A DNA stretch of 64,000 bases. Source: Acanthacorydalis orientalis. Lineage: Eukaryota; Arthropoda; Insecta; Megaloptera; Corydalidae. Location: the NCBI GenBank assembly GCA_034766995.1, contig CM068323.1, positions 20,568,112 through 20,632,111 of the forward strand. The letters are read 5' to 3'. The position numbers were made by a program, and so were the translations under genes. The number at the start of each line of letters is the position of its first letter. Position 1 is the first letter of the stretch. The notes beneath the pieces were generated by a model that worked only from the letters and a program-made list of their open reading frames with translations, was not told the origin of the DNA and did no database searches. Below, one piece after another: positions 26,220 through 39,324 of this stretch.

Positions 26220-26720
26220 ATAGAAATGAGAATCAGACAAGACGTTGGTTTTTATTTGACATGATGACGTCGATGTAACTCGTTTCACTTCTGCGACACA
26301 TCGACAACGACGACGAAAAGAACCTACGACACAGGGTATTCAAGTCGGTGAATAGAAACGCCTGCGCGTTCAATTGCCCTCTGTTCGGTGGCACACACAA
26401 GCGCCCATTGCGCCAGTCTAATCGCGGCTTTCGCACGTGTCGTGCCGATAAAGTCCTCCGGTTGAATACAACGCGATCGACGCACGATAACATCGCCGTG
26501 CCATTCTCCCCGTCAAGGTTTGGACACTTGGAACGTTCGAATGATACAATGTAGTGATAAAAAATAACCCGTTCGATTGATAATAAAGCATCGACAACAC
26601 ATACATACATATATATTGTTGTATCAATTCAATGTAACAATGGTGCGACGACGGAGATACCGCGCTGTCGATTCATTGATGATTGATCGATCGAAACGCG
26701 GATCCAGTGTGAATTGTTTA
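26220..26720. other. CpG-rich island with E-box, candidate promoter or enhancer
   Basis: About 500 bases with dense CG dinucleotides, strongest at 26360-26520. A CACGTG E-box lies at 26434-26439 and a TGACGTCG CRE-like site near 26263-26271. Open frames exist on both strands (minus 26233-26610 and 26418-26627, plus 26348-26554), as expected for GC-richer DNA, and none resembles a known protein. A regulatory module or a noncoding first exon is the most reasonable reading. Confidence 0.35.
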
Positions 26721-26729
26721 AATATGTGA

Positions 26730-27257
26730 CAATCGAGTTTTGTTGAAAAAAACGTTTAGTGGATGTAGCAGTGTATCGGTTCATTTGTTGTCATTGTCGA
26801 CGTTATCGTGAGTGACTCCAATCGATGTGTTAATCTTTGTGCTAAATCTTGAATGAAATTCAACTTAACGTAACATATCTTCTGTTTGGTAAATTATTTC
26901 TACTGTTATCCATTCAAAATAAGGTAATTGTATTATATTCCACAACCGATTAAGTAACATTTCACAGAAGAATTCATTGATTGGATATTATTAGTTTTTC
27001 TTACTGAACACATTTTTGAAGTATCACTTTCCACAAATATTTTCAATATATATATATATATATATAATGTGTTTGTGTGTATGTGCATTAAGAATATATA
27101 AACATCCCTTGAAAAGATGCAATGTTAAGTCACTAAGTATCGACTAGTATGTCAGAGTTGAAATCTGTACCACTTATATTAAAGAAAATAATTACTAGTA
27201 AATTAATCATTTAAAATATAATTATCTAACGTGCATCATTTCTAAATATTTATTAAA

Positions 27258-27295
<38 letters not shown>

Positions 27296-27700
27296 ATACA
27301 TATTTGTAAATTTGTTTTTATAGAAAGCCTTAATGTTTCACTTGAATTTACTTCAACATAATTATATACTGTCTTATTTTGATTCACAATTAACAAATTG
27401 AAATGGAATTATATTTCTTTATTATTTATATCTAATTATATAATAATTTCTATTTTTTCCCTCTATTTCTTTTCGTAAATAACTAATTAATATAGTAGTT
27501 TTTAATTTAATTTTTTATGCTGGAAATTGTTTATTATTAAATAGTTTTTGAAATAACTATACTTTGGTACGCGTATTTGTAATATTCAGTGATATTGATT
27601 TATTACTAAGTAGATGAACAAAATGTTTTAAAAGAAGTCTTTAATTAATTAAATATTATTTTTTATACTTCAAATGATCATTTAAAACGTTATCATAAAT
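26730..27700. other. AT-rich noncoding DNA
   Basis: No gene seen. It holds (TA)n arrays at about 27047-27067 and 27260-27292. Confidence 0.6.
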
Positions 27701-27709
27701 AATCATATA

Positions 27710-27976
27710 TTATTATAAAGAAAAAAAGGAGACATTATTGATGATTAATTTGTGGTACATTTTAACTAGTTTTTTATAATTAAAACATATTCTATACTGT
27801 GGAAACAGGTTAACTATTTGTAATACATATATATATATATATATATATATAAAGAGAGAATGAGAAATACATTATTATAAAGAAAAAAGAATACATTATT
27901 TAATAAAGGTATATTTTAACTAATTTTTATAATTAATAACATATTTTATACTATGCATACAGGTTAACTGTCTGTA

Positions 27977-28056
<80 letters not shown>
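27710..28056. repeat. Tandem duplication, two copies each ending in TA+GA arrays
   Basis: Copy 1 (about 27710-27870) and copy 2 (about 27872-28056) share the same order of sequence: TATTATAAAGAAAAAA, then ACATTATT, then TTTTAACTA, then ACAGGTTAACT, then a (TA)n array and a GA-rich tail. They differ by substitutions and small indels, so the duplication is not recent. The arrays have grown independently: copy 2 has the longer TA (27980-28017) and a pure GA run (28018-28051). Confidence 0.8.
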
Positions 28057-28059
28057 ACT

Positions 28060-30290
28060 TTAATTTGTTTACAACGAGTAGTATGGAACCGATTGTATTT
28101 CCCCGTTATAACCATTATATTTTATATCAGTAACAAGTAAACTCTACCTTGATATTCTCTTTTTCTACATAATTTCTAATGATTTGATGATCAATTTTAT
28201 TTGCTATTAAAATTATTTTATAGTTTGTATTTTAAATAAAATTATATTTAAGAATCATCCAAATATTTCCATTTTATATAACAATGCTTTTTGTAATACA
28301 ATGCAGTATGTATGCCATTCTTTATCAAATTATATTCCTCCAACCGAATGTAAACACTTATATACGCCTTTTAAATGATTGCAAATCGTTTCAAAAGTGT
28401 ATATCGTATTATCGTATTGCGAGGTATTAAAATTGTATCGATTCATTTTTATTCGAATCTTATTATTCTCATATTTCTTAAAAAATATATGAATTATAAG
28501 AATAAAGTATTTATAATATAGCAAAGTTATAAAAAATTAATAGGATTTCGTTATTTTCAGAGAAACAGTTTTTCTGTTGGGTTTATTGAAACTTGTTATT
28601 TATTATTTGTGTAAACGGATTTAGTTTTGTATAAAAATATATTAATCTTAAAAATTTAGCAACGTTTTGAATAGTTAAAGTATTTATATAATATTTGAAT
28701 GGTTAGGAAACAAGGCAAAAGTTGAATTTCAGTTCGAAAAAAGTATATGGCTTTTATATAAGATTTATGGATCTGTTCGGTACAGTGTTTCTTATAACTT
28801 AAATATGTTAGAAAACTCTACTTAACTAGAGTAATATATATATATATATATAAAACGAAATTCTGAGAAATATTAATTAAGAAGTAATCGTTAAATAATG
28901 CAATTAATTTATATTTAATTCTAAGAATTTTTATTGAGTTTAAAAATTAATTTCATACAAATATATAAAAGAAAGCCAAGTTGTATATGTCTTGACATTT
29001 AACTGACTTGATAAATTACAATTAGTATATGTTTTATTTTATATATTTATGTTAGGAAATAAACTATATTTGATATTTATAAAACAGTACATTTTGTATT
29101 CATTAAAAGAAATAAAAATAACTTTTTTAAAGTGTAGGATTGTTTTCTGTTAACCTAAGCCGGTAGAATGAAATTATAATATTTTTATATAACGAAAAGT
29201 ATCTTTGGGGATATTCTTAAAAACAACAATAAAAATGCGAAAATCCCTGTTAAAAAAAGTTCAAATGCAACGTCGGTGGCACGAAACACAGCACGATGAA
29301 ACTTTCGAATCCACGTTGAATATTTGATCGGATACAATTTCCGCAGGGATTTTTTTCAGCCGACGAAGAACTGAACGCTTTCGTTAATAAATAATATCAA
29401 ATTACCCGAATCTAATTAACGTGTACAGTCGGTTCAATTTTAATTTTGTATCTCTGCTCCCGATTAATTTCCATTACCAAACTCTCAGAGACCAAAGATC
29501 GAATGACATTGTAACTGATTGAAATTCTTTTTAAAATAACAATTTGAAACGAATGTTTTTCATAGATATACTCTCGATAAAATTTGTTAAATAAATCCAT
29601 GTAAAAATAATTCGATCTCTGCTCCATGAATTGAATCTTTTTCATTATTATGTTTGTAATTCGAAAAAAAAACAGTATTTAAATAATCAACTCGTTTTTA
29701 AAATAAGTAATGTTTACTTTTCACATTATAATAGATTTTAAAACTCTAACAGACAAACATATATTTTTATAAATGTTTATTCATTATGTACTTTTCAGTC
29801 TTTATGAATAAAATATGACGATTCGCAAATAATTTATCTTTGATAAATCTAAATTGTAAATTTTTTAATTTAATTTTAAACTGTTTATATTAGTATCCAC
29901 TTTTCATGAAACATTTCAGTTTAAACATGGTATTCTTTCAATTTAAAAAAAATATGCTTGACTTAAAAATCAAGACTCTTTCAGAATTTAGACAGTATTT
30001 CTTTCATATTTTGTGTCAGAGAAATGACATAGGAAAATAATTTTCAACTTTTTAATCTACATTAGTATTGATATATCAATATGAATTAAAAATGTACGAA
30101 ATATATTAAATAGTATCTATAAAATTATATAAATGATCAAAACCAGAAATTTTACTTTATTCGTTTGAAAGAATACTCATTTTAATCTAATCTAAGAAGT
30201 AATTTATTTATCTTCGCCATATTACCTTTTTTATACATTGAGGAGTTCCTTAATGTACTTTAATGTATAAAATTGAGAAATAATATATGG
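28060..30290. other. AT-rich noncoding DNA
   Basis: No gene seen. A (TA)n array lies at about 28832-28852, and a small GC-richer patch at 29260-29360 holds several CG dinucleotides. Minus-strand open frames at 28330-28524 and 29412-29645 have no recognisable domain. Confidence 0.55.
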
Positions 30291-30301
30291 CAAAATTATG
30301 T

Positions 30302-30365
30302 GGTCCATTGGTCTAGAAGTTTACCTTTAAAGCTCAATGTGGTGAATTTAAATCAGATTATTGTA
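30302..30365 (+). repeat. Possible decayed tRNA-like or tRNA-derived (SINE) fragment
   Basis: TGGTCTAG at about 30309-30316 resembles the A box of glutamate or glutamine tRNAs. GAATTTAAATC about 35 bases downstream resembles a weakened B box. No cloverleaf can be drawn with confidence and the acceptor stem is not visible, so this is at best a pseudogene fragment. A chance match in AT-rich DNA is equally possible. Confidence 0.15.
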
Positions 30366-30570
30366 TGGATTTTTCGTTACTGAATAAAAGATGCTTTTGG
30401 TTTGGTTTAAAGCTACATAAAAGTGTATATTTAGATTGAATACATAATAGACATCTTTGTTCTAAAGATTATCTTTAAAATAATGAGGTTCATTAAAAAT
30501 GGGTGCAAGCTTTCATTTTCATTAATAAGATACTTTTTTTTATTATATTCATTTGTACAAGTCTATACAA

Positions 30571-30871
30571 ATATATATATATATATATATAGTATTACTG
30601 ATGTCACACTTTAATTCTCAATATATTCCTTGTATTAACACAGAAAAAGATTTTTTTAAAAGAGTGAAAATGTTTAGAAACCGCACAAATCTATTTTATT
30701 ATATTTATTTGTATACCTTTTCTTTTAATATTGTATTAAATTTGGTTATTTTTTCATTTGGTTTAAAATTTATGTTACTCGTACAATAATTAGAGCACAT
30801 TATATATAGTTACATTTATATTGCCACATATAAAAAAATAGAGTAAATTTATGAACACATCTATTAATTAA

Positions 30872-30938
<67 letters not shown>

Positions 30939-31054
30939 AACGTATTTAGATAACCGTGGAAATTAATTCACGCATTAATTCATCGAATAATTTTATTGAA
31001 ATTTATTGTGGCATTAAAAGTAATTAATCATAAAATGTGTTTTATTTATTTCGT

Positions 31055-31086
<32 letters not shown>
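30571..31086. repeat. Three TA arrays
   Basis: Pure TA alternation at about 30571-30592, 30877-30935 and 31062-31086. The open frames 30553-30789 and 30996-31229 each include one of these arrays and otherwise show no known domain. Confidence 0.9.
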
Positions 31087-31088
<2 letters not shown>

Positions 31089-31321
31089 AAATACTTTATG
31101 GCAGTAAGTAATGATTCAAAAATAATTAACGACTTACCAACAAATTGCTTTTTCTCTCAGAATCATCAGTATTTAAAAGCCATTTTACACATTCAGTATA
31201 CATTTCTGGTGAATAAAAATGATATATAATACGTTGACATTTATTTAAATATTTAATTAGATAGATGCACGTTATTTTTCTGTTCATAGAAAAACCATTA
31301 GTGTTAATCGAAAATTTATTA

Positions 31322-31353
31322 AAAATTCTCTGTAATATTTTACAGAGAATTTT
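31322..31353. repeat. Perfect 14-bp inverted repeat with 4-base loop
   Basis: AAAATTCTCTGTAA (31322-31335) is exactly complementary to TTACAGAGAATTTT (31340-31353), loop TATT. This is a tight hairpin of non-microsatellite sequence. No run of T follows that would suggest a Pol III terminator, and no promoter-like box is evident upstream. Confidence 0.8.
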
Positions 31354-31359
31354 CAAATA

Positions 31360-32160
31360 AATATGTTTTACTGTAATATTTTAATCTCGGTTGATTAATT
31401 GCTTTAAAAATACGAAATAATAATTCTACTTAACTAAATCACACTTACTAAATGCACGTTATATATCTTAATTGAAATCCTAAATAGGACATTATTTATC
31501 GTATCCAATTAATTATACACATATTTGGTTTTAATATTACATCGATTTTAAATGCTGGATTTTGAAAACAAATTAGAGCTTTTTTCACTCTTGTAAAATT
31601 ATTTTTATAATTTCGATAAACTGATTTTTCTTAAAAGAATTGACATTAAAGATTTGTTTTTTAAATATTTAGTAATTAAAATAACCTCTTATCATTTTCT
31701 CGTCCATATTAAAAATAAATAAATGTTACATTTGTGAACTATTCGAGGTAGTCTCTTTCAATATGTTTCAACACCATAACTTTAATTTTATATACATCAT
31801 CGAGTGATTGATTGGGAAGTTATTTATAGAGATTTGTCTTTTATCCGGGGGATTTTAACGTTTTCAAAATGTAATCAATACACAGTTGTCAATAATGGTC
31901 TGCTAATACATTTTTCATTATTCTTTTTTAAAAAAAAAAATGTTATTTAAACGTTATTAAATGTTAAATACAATTTTTAATTTTTATTATAAGCTAGTAT
32001 TAAGGAAATATCTTTTATAAAAATATACAATTGCCTATTTTTGAAATTACTCACATGAATAGTCATTTTTCTGTATTTATATTATTCTTTAAATATTTTC
32101 AAGTGGAATACATTTCTTTCAAATGATAATTATATTCGAATTATTCGAGAAAAAAGTTAT

Positions 32161-32211
<51 letters not shown>

Positions 32212-32567
32212 TTTTACTCGCACTATACACACTTATTTAATTATTGAAATATTTAAACAACAAAATTGGTATATAAAATATTCCATTTCTATCTAAAACA
32301 TCAATCAAACGAAATATATCGATTGTGTTTACAAAACAATTTTCAATGTATTTTAGTAATATATACACGTGTATATTGTATAAATTACCGGCACTTAATA
32401 TACAAACAGTTCATTATGTCATTAAGTAAAATGTTCAAATGAATGAAAAACACGTCTGTGTAATTGAGTAAAAGGTTGAATTCGAAAGAATCACTCGATA
32501 GGGTCAGCGCGTGACTTGCGCCACATCACTTGGACTTGATCGACCAGGTTAACTACCAACCTGTACT

Positions 32568-32618
<51 letters not shown>

Positions 32619-32708
32619 GTAAAACATACACACGTTTACATACCTATAGTGTATATATATACATTGTAGATACTCACTTTAATACTACCTGTCTACTTAT
32701 CAAACTAA

Positions 32709-32757
<49 letters not shown>

Positions 32758-34370
32758 GGTGACGTAAATAAAATATTGTCCCGCCGTTCGATCAATAAAA
32801 ACATAAAAATGTATGTAGTTGAAAAGAAACACGAATTTGATTTGTACGTGAACGCGTACAATAAATCTTTCGCACGCTCTGTTTGTTTATTCGTTATTTC
32901 ATTTGTAGTCCGTCATGATTGTTAGTAGTTAATGTGCTTTTCGCAGACTTCTTCTTCTTGGTTTGGTTTCCGTTTCGTTTCATTGTTGCATTGAAAATTT
33001 GATTCTGATTTTTTCTCATTGAATAATACTTGATTAGCTTAAGTTTCCTTCTTCTATTAATTTTGAGTAAATTATTTTATTTGGAAATATTAAGAATAAA
33101 TACACTTCATTGTGTTTTTAAATTTAACAGATAATTATCTAGATGAATTAATAACGTAAAACTCATATTGTTTCGATTCATTATTGAATATTTTTTTAAA
33201 AATAAAAATTTAATAGAAGAGCGAAATTATTAAAAGCAAATAAATATTCATGCACATATTTAAAATGTTCATGATGACCTAATAAAATTACTATCACATA
33301 ACTGTGGTGTTCGTACCGATAACACGTTAATATAATAATCGAATAAAAATGTTTAGTGTGAAGTTAATTACTAATAATTAATTTTGAAAAGTTACTATTC
33401 AAAAAATGTTGATTAATAACGCGCATATTTATATTTCCAGTTTATCACATAATGACATTTACTTGTAACATATTTAAAAATCTATTTGCTTTTATTTATA
33501 CTTGTTGAATGGTATAAAAACACTGGAGCAGAATTTTATGGTCTAGGTATTATATTTATAAGTATTGTTATTCATACAAAATATTATGAATGTTTAATAA
33601 ATTTCAAAATTAGTTTTTTCATTTTAAAATGGTTATTTATTATTAATTCATTTTTGTAATTTTATTAAAATATTTTATACCGTACAGTGTAGCCTTATAT
33701 CCGATATATTTATAACTACAAAAATTTGAAGTACAACAAAATAATTATATAGAACATATACAAACGTACTGAAGACTATAAATTAATCCTTAAGAGTGGT
33801 TAGTATATAAAGTCGAATGGCATTAAATTCAATTTTTAATGTAATCGACAACTAATGGTCAGAAAACGAAACACGTCAAAATGCGTGACCAGATTTTAAT
33901 TACTAATTTAAGTGGAAAGTAGCCACACATTAATTCATCGCTATAAATGACAAATTTTTATGCTTTGTAATTTATTTCTTTACAGTTTTACTTATAACTG
34001 TCAGTTTTGTAGTCTGTCATACAAAGACCCTTATACTTAAATTATTCTTTCCTAAAACTTTTATATGAATCTGTTTATTTTTTATATTGAAATTTAAAAA
34101 TTTTCGTGTACTTATAATACTTTAATACATATACAGGTTTTAATTAGGGAATTAACAATTCGTTCTGATTTTTACAATCTATTATATATATATTAAATTT
34201 AATCATGTATTTCTAAAACAGTTCATGACTATGATATTTTAATAAACAAAGTAATTTACTCTTGTCCAGATGTTTTGTTTTAATTTTCATTAAATCTATT
34301 CTTTTAAAACGGTTTATTTTTTACAATTAATAAAACAGACCAAGAATAAAATAATTATTATTTTTCGTTG
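31360..34370. other. AT-rich noncoding DNA with three long TA arrays
   Basis: No gene seen. (TA)n arrays lie at about 32166-32208, 32570-32614 and 32711-32752. A palindromic E-box context TACACGTGTA surrounds 32366-32371. Short GC-richer patches flank the arrays at 32500-32560 and 32760-32960 without open frames of note. Confidence 0.55.
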
Positions 34371-34383
34371 CACGTGTTCAAAC

Positions 34384-34452
34384 ATAAAATATTAACTTCT
34401 ATATTCTTCATAAAATATTAGCTTCGATATTCTTCATAAAATATTAACTTCA
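34384..34452. repeat. 26-bp minisatellite, about 2.6 copies
   Basis: ATAAAATATTAACTTC begins at 34384 and 34436, with a one-base variant (GCTTC) at 34410. The two complete units end in (T/G)ATATTCTTC. The period is exactly 26 bases. A CACGTG E-box lies just upstream at 34371-34376. Confidence 0.85.
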
Positions 34453-34459
34453 ATAACAT

Positions 34460-34951
34460 TAAAACTACAGAGAACGAAGTCTCGTCATTTCAAAAAGTAT
34501 TGTGAAATTATGTACTGTACTACTGATTGTCGAGTTTTTCCACTAATTACTTTTAATGTACAAAGTACATATAAAAATCTGCTTACTAATTTAAAGTACA
34601 CTAAAATCATAGACAAATATAGATGCATAAAATAACATGAAATTAAAATAGTTTTGTAAAATAAACTATAGTGTACTTTTTCTTATTAGATTTTTAAGCA
34701 GTTATGTATATTAATTATTATAATATCAAATGTATAAAATTGTGTTCTATCAATTGTTAAACAATTCCCAACATGTCAAACTAGATAAACAGATCACTGA
34801 CATAGTTTGTACAAAAGATGAGTGTTGGATCGTACTTGTTGGAAAACGCTCGAAGGATGAAATGATGAAAAGCTTACGATATTAACTGATGCCAACGTAC
34901 AAGCTCTGATATTGCTTAATACGAATAAATACCAATCCGATTACCGTAAAT

Positions 34952-34998
<47 letters not shown>

Positions 34999-35018
34999 TT
35001 ATATATTTTTATATATAT

Positions 35019-35050
<32 letters not shown>

Positions 35051-35443
35051 GTGTGTGTTCTCTACAGAACGTTTAAACACCAGAGTGCATTTTTCTGACA
35101 AAACGGTTAATCTTTAGCTTTTTCCCGATTACGCAACGTTGAATATTTGTTATGTTGACATGAGAACGCTTTTCATTCGAAAAGCACCAATTGAATACGT
35201 TTCCACGTTCATACATATATGTATATATATTCGACAATACTCATGTATACAAAATATATTATTGTTTGTTTTATTCTCTATTGGGATCATGTTTAATGAC
35301 TATTCGATAAATGCTGTTGCCCATTCTGCTACATAATTATCGCGCGAATTCGTTTTTGAAATTAAACCTGCTATAACTGTCAAGTGCACAAAGAGCTCGC
35401 GTTGATTAATACGCAAATTATTCAGTTTTTCCCGTATTACCCT

Positions 35444-35486
<43 letters not shown>

Positions 35487-36145
35487 CAATTTGTATAATT
35501 TATACTCTGTGCTCATATATTAATTTTCGTACAGATATATGTAGGATGATTAAAAACAAATTATTCAAATACGATACATTCGCTTATAAATCATACATTT
35601 ACTAAAAAATAAATCAATATATATATATATATATACAAAAATTTAATTAAAATTTGCGATTTTATGTTTCCAACGAAACAAACTCTCATCAGTAAGTTAG
35701 AATTTCTGTCAGATCGATTTTATCCAAAATTTAAAACAGTCTTGCATTTTTCTTTACACTGATTATCGTTGTTTAATTTAATTTGTATTTAATTAAAAGT
35801 GTTTGAAAATCGAGACTTACAAAAAAATTGTCCTCTGCGAAAACTTTTCCTTCCAGGGGAAAGTCTCATACGTTGTATTTATTGTACTATTAAGAACAAA
35901 CATGTGCTTTTGTGTTTTCAAGAAATAACACGAATCTAACAAACAAAAAAATATATCAAAAGACTTCACAAAAGTATTTTACAAAGAAGATTACAAATAG
36001 GTTTTTTTCATACACAATCCGTTGAAACTTTATGCTCGAAATAAAAAAGACATACTTTGAAAATATACACATACTAAGATTTATTTTATTTTAAATTTCG
36101 TGCATCATTCCCATCCTTCCACATTTTTAGATGTCTCATACGTAC

Positions 36146-36188
<43 letters not shown>

Positions 36189-36230
36189 AAAAAATATATG
36201 TGTATATCACTGAAAATACGCTTGTTGAAT
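34460..36230. other. AT-rich noncoding DNA with TA arrays
   Basis: No gene seen. A compound TA/TTTATA tract spans about 34949-35043. Plain TA arrays occur at about 35449-35481, 35619-35634 and 36147-36184. Open frames at 35139-35336 and 35384-35605 are unassigned; the second is partly repeat translation. Confidence 0.55.
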
Positions 36231-36239
36231 CTTCATAAC

Positions 36240-36700
36240 GATTCTGACATAAAATAAACACGAAAATAAACGTCGCGTCGAACACATAAATACGTATAGT
36301 CGTCTTATATTAGAATTCAGGACGAAAATGTCTAGTTGACAGACATTTTATAGTTAAACGGGTTAATTGCGTTGTATATAAGCGACGATGATAAAATACA
36401 TGCACATATGATGTTAATATCAGATTTTAATGAAACGAGTACTGATTCTATATATATATATATATATATATGATTTAACTGGAAATCTGAACGTCGTCGC
36501 TAAGTCTAAACTCACTAGCAATCATCAAAATGCATAGAAGCATATGTATATTCGGTGTATATATGAAGATGAATGCATAGCCGAGTGTGTGGGTATCAGT
36601 ATTTACTAATATATACCACGGGTGTCAATTGATGGCACGTCATTTATGTTGATGGGAGCATGAATGCGTTTCGTGTGATAACGGATGACTTTAAAAATAT
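36240..36700. other. Weak GC-richer region
   Basis: Two patches (36240-36400 and 36480-36700) with moderate CG content are separated by a TA array at about 36450-36471. No open frame of interest is present. It is weaker than the other islands and could be regulatory. Confidence 0.2.
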
Positions 36701-36930
36701 TTATGTTATTCTTTTTATATTCTCGTTTTTCTTTTTACTCTTTCGCGATCGTTTTTATATGCTTTTAAATTCTTATATGCAATTTACATGGCAAATAAAT
36801 AAACACTTTTATGTTTATGTGATCGTTGGTGTGTAAAAGTACTTTTTGTAAATAAAAATGTTGTTGACTTTATTATTCAGTTGCAACTTACCACACAAAT
36901 AGATTTATATATATATATATATATGATTAT

Positions 36931-37037
36931 ATATTTTCTCTTAATTTTCAAATAGCTACTATTGTGATTTTTAAAATATTTTTTAAACAGATACATATTT
37001 TACATAAATGTCTTATATGTTAGGAAACGTTATTTTC
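36931..37037 (+). repeat. Dispersed repeat, copy A
   Basis: About 107 bases similar to 37683-37790. The anchor blocks are ATATTTTCT(C/T)TTAAT, ATAG(C/T)T, AAATATTTTTTAAACAGA and ATAAATGT(C/T)TTATA, in the same order and spacing. I judge the identity to be roughly 70 percent by eye. Both copies lie downstream of a (TA)n array, so this may be an old segmental duplication or a low-copy interspersed repeat. Confidence 0.6.
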
Positions 37038-37460
37038 GTTTATAATATTTATCAGTTATAATAATAAATATATGTAAAACACACACACACATATATGTAT
37101 ATATGTTATAATTAATTATACATGTGTTTGCGGTTCATTGTTGGTAATGCACTCACTGGACTTACAGATTCGAGCAGTCATTTGGTATGCTGGTTGGTGA
37201 TTTCATGTCCGCATGGGTCTCTCAGTCCTACCTTCTACAAAATCACAATTAGGCAAACACATGATATTATTAAATATTTATTTATGTATTTGATAATCAA
37301 ATTGATATTATAAATGTATTTCTCAAGGAAGTAAGGCTTACAGGGCCCTTAGGGAGGAGACAGAAGCAAAAATCATAATTAAACACATTAACATTGTTCG
37401 AATTTACAAGTCTGCCGAAGCTAAATGCTGACCTAGGTACTGCATAATGATTCATAGTAC

Positions 37461-37461
<1 letters not shown>

Positions 37462-37511
<50 letters not shown>

Positions 37512-37609
37512 ATATAAGTGTGTGCGTATTTGCTTTTTATTTATATATAAAAATAAATTTTCATTTTATACATGTTTTACTTCTATTATATATATATATA
37601 TATATATAC
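37462..37609. repeat. Two TA arrays
   Basis: Pure TA alternation at about 37462-37503 and 37588-37609. The open frame 37447-37629 is mostly repeat translation. Confidence 0.9.
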
Positions 37610-37682
37610 AAATTCTAATTAAACTTTAACTCAAATTTTATTAAATATTCATAACGAAATCTAATTATTATATTCTCGTAAT

Positions 37683-37790
37683 ATATTTTCTTTTAATATA
37701 CAGATAGTTGCCACCATAATTATTGAAATATTTTTTAAACAGACAAACATTTTAAATAAATGTTTTATACATAGTAAAATGATATTTTTA
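37683..37790 (+). repeat. Dispersed repeat, copy B
   Basis: Second copy of the element at 36931-37037, same orientation, about 750 bases downstream. It ends next to a TA array (about 37795-37809). Confidence 0.6.
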
Positions 37791-38249
37791 ACATATATAT
37801 ATATATATACACATATATTAGTTTACTTTCTAATCAGAAAAATATTTTTTTAATTTCTTTCAATTACAAATTATTAAAAATACTCTGTCATAAACTTTTA
37901 TAGGAAAAATAACAATAAATTTATAAAATTTAAAAATGAGATTTATTTCAAGATCTTAATTCTCTATTAAAGTCTATATTTTCAATAAATTTATGTATCT
38001 ATTTCTGGACTCTAATATATATCGTTTTTTTTTGTATACTAATTATTAAAATCTTAATTGATTGTTTGTTCAATATAAATACATCAGAAATATCTAAAAA
38101 AAATGATATTGATTAAACATATATATATATATATACATATATAAATGATACACATTTATGTATATTTATAAATAGTTGTATACACAAATAAAATCGCCGT
38201 AATATTGAAATATTTATATGAAAAGTATGTTACCCGACATGATATAAAA

Positions 38250-38660
38250 TTTTAATGTACGAGAGATTACACTCACTACTCAGGAAAAAAAATTTGATCA
38301 CATTATATCCACTTCCGAGTTGTGTTCATTTCAAAGGGTTTCTCCTCCACTTTACGTCACCGCATCTTCGCCGCTTGTTTCCGTTACTGGATGGCGTGTT
38401 CGATGGTACCGCATTCGAATACTTAAAACGTCGAAAATTCTAACGACGGGACGCGACATTAAAAATTCTGTAACCGTTCATAAAAAGCCTTATATTTATT
38501 CCGCTCCGGTCATATTTAAATTCTCTGCACCGTACGTTTCTATGACTGGCCACATAAAATAACATCCAGAATGTCGTATATTGCGGCGCGCATTTCTAAA
38601 CTGCTTCATCGAACAACCGTCTCTTATTATATTAACAACCATTTTTGTTTGCAATCCCTT
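38250..38660. other. CpG-rich island, candidate regulatory module
   Basis: About 400 GC-richer bases with frequent CG (38310-38460 and 38575-38600) and overlapping open frames in two plus-strand frames (38255-38443 and 38320-38562). Neither frame shows a known domain, and two frames open over the same stretch argue for composition and against coding. Confidence 0.3.
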
Positions 38661-38686
38661 AGCCTCTCTTTCTTACTCGTATGGTC

Positions 38687-38689
<3 letters not shown>

Positions 38690-38745
<56 letters not shown>

Positions 38746-38901
38746 TATGTGTGTAAGTGTATATTTATATATAAAATACATACACAACCATAATGTCTTT
38801 ATTTACATTTGCTGTTGTTTTGTATCTTCAACTTACCACCATAACGGCTGCGGCACGTGGAGCATAGAAGATACGCAAGAAAATAACTAGATACCAAAAT
38901 A

Positions 38902-38943
<42 letters not shown>
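38690..38943. repeat. TA arrays flanking a short GC-richer spacer with E-box
   Basis: TA arrays at about 38690-38749 (ending in GTGTGT) and 38907-38943. The spacer between them contains ACGGCTGCGGCACGTGG with a CACGTG at 38854-38859. Several overlapping open frames here are repeat translation. Confidence 0.85.
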
Positions 38944-38947
<4 letters not shown>

Positions 38948-39324
38948 GTATATGTATGTATGTACATTTATATATGTGGGCGTATGTGTAAGTTGTGAAT
39001 TTATATATCATAGAAGTGTGCTAGCATCAAGCAGCTAAAGTTTTGCAAGTTTAATATGTAACAATTGCGGAACTTTTTAAACTAGAGAATTATTTTCAAT
39101 ACAAAACATTATCTGTTATGAACACGAGTATAAGATGTACTTGTCTAAAGAATGTAAGTGGTTAGTTTTAAAGAAAGCTCATTTCGAATGTTTTACATGA
39201 AAGTTCGTTATACGTACAGCACAACTAATTTTTATAAAATGTTGATTTTCATTTTATATTTATATATATATGTATATGTATGTGTGTGTAAATATTTTTA
39301 TTATGTATGTAAAAATGAATATGA

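Noticed and set aside
26233..26610. 125-codon minus-strand open frame in the island at 26.2-26.7 kb
   Set aside because: Overlapping frames on both strands and no recognisable protein; base composition explains it.
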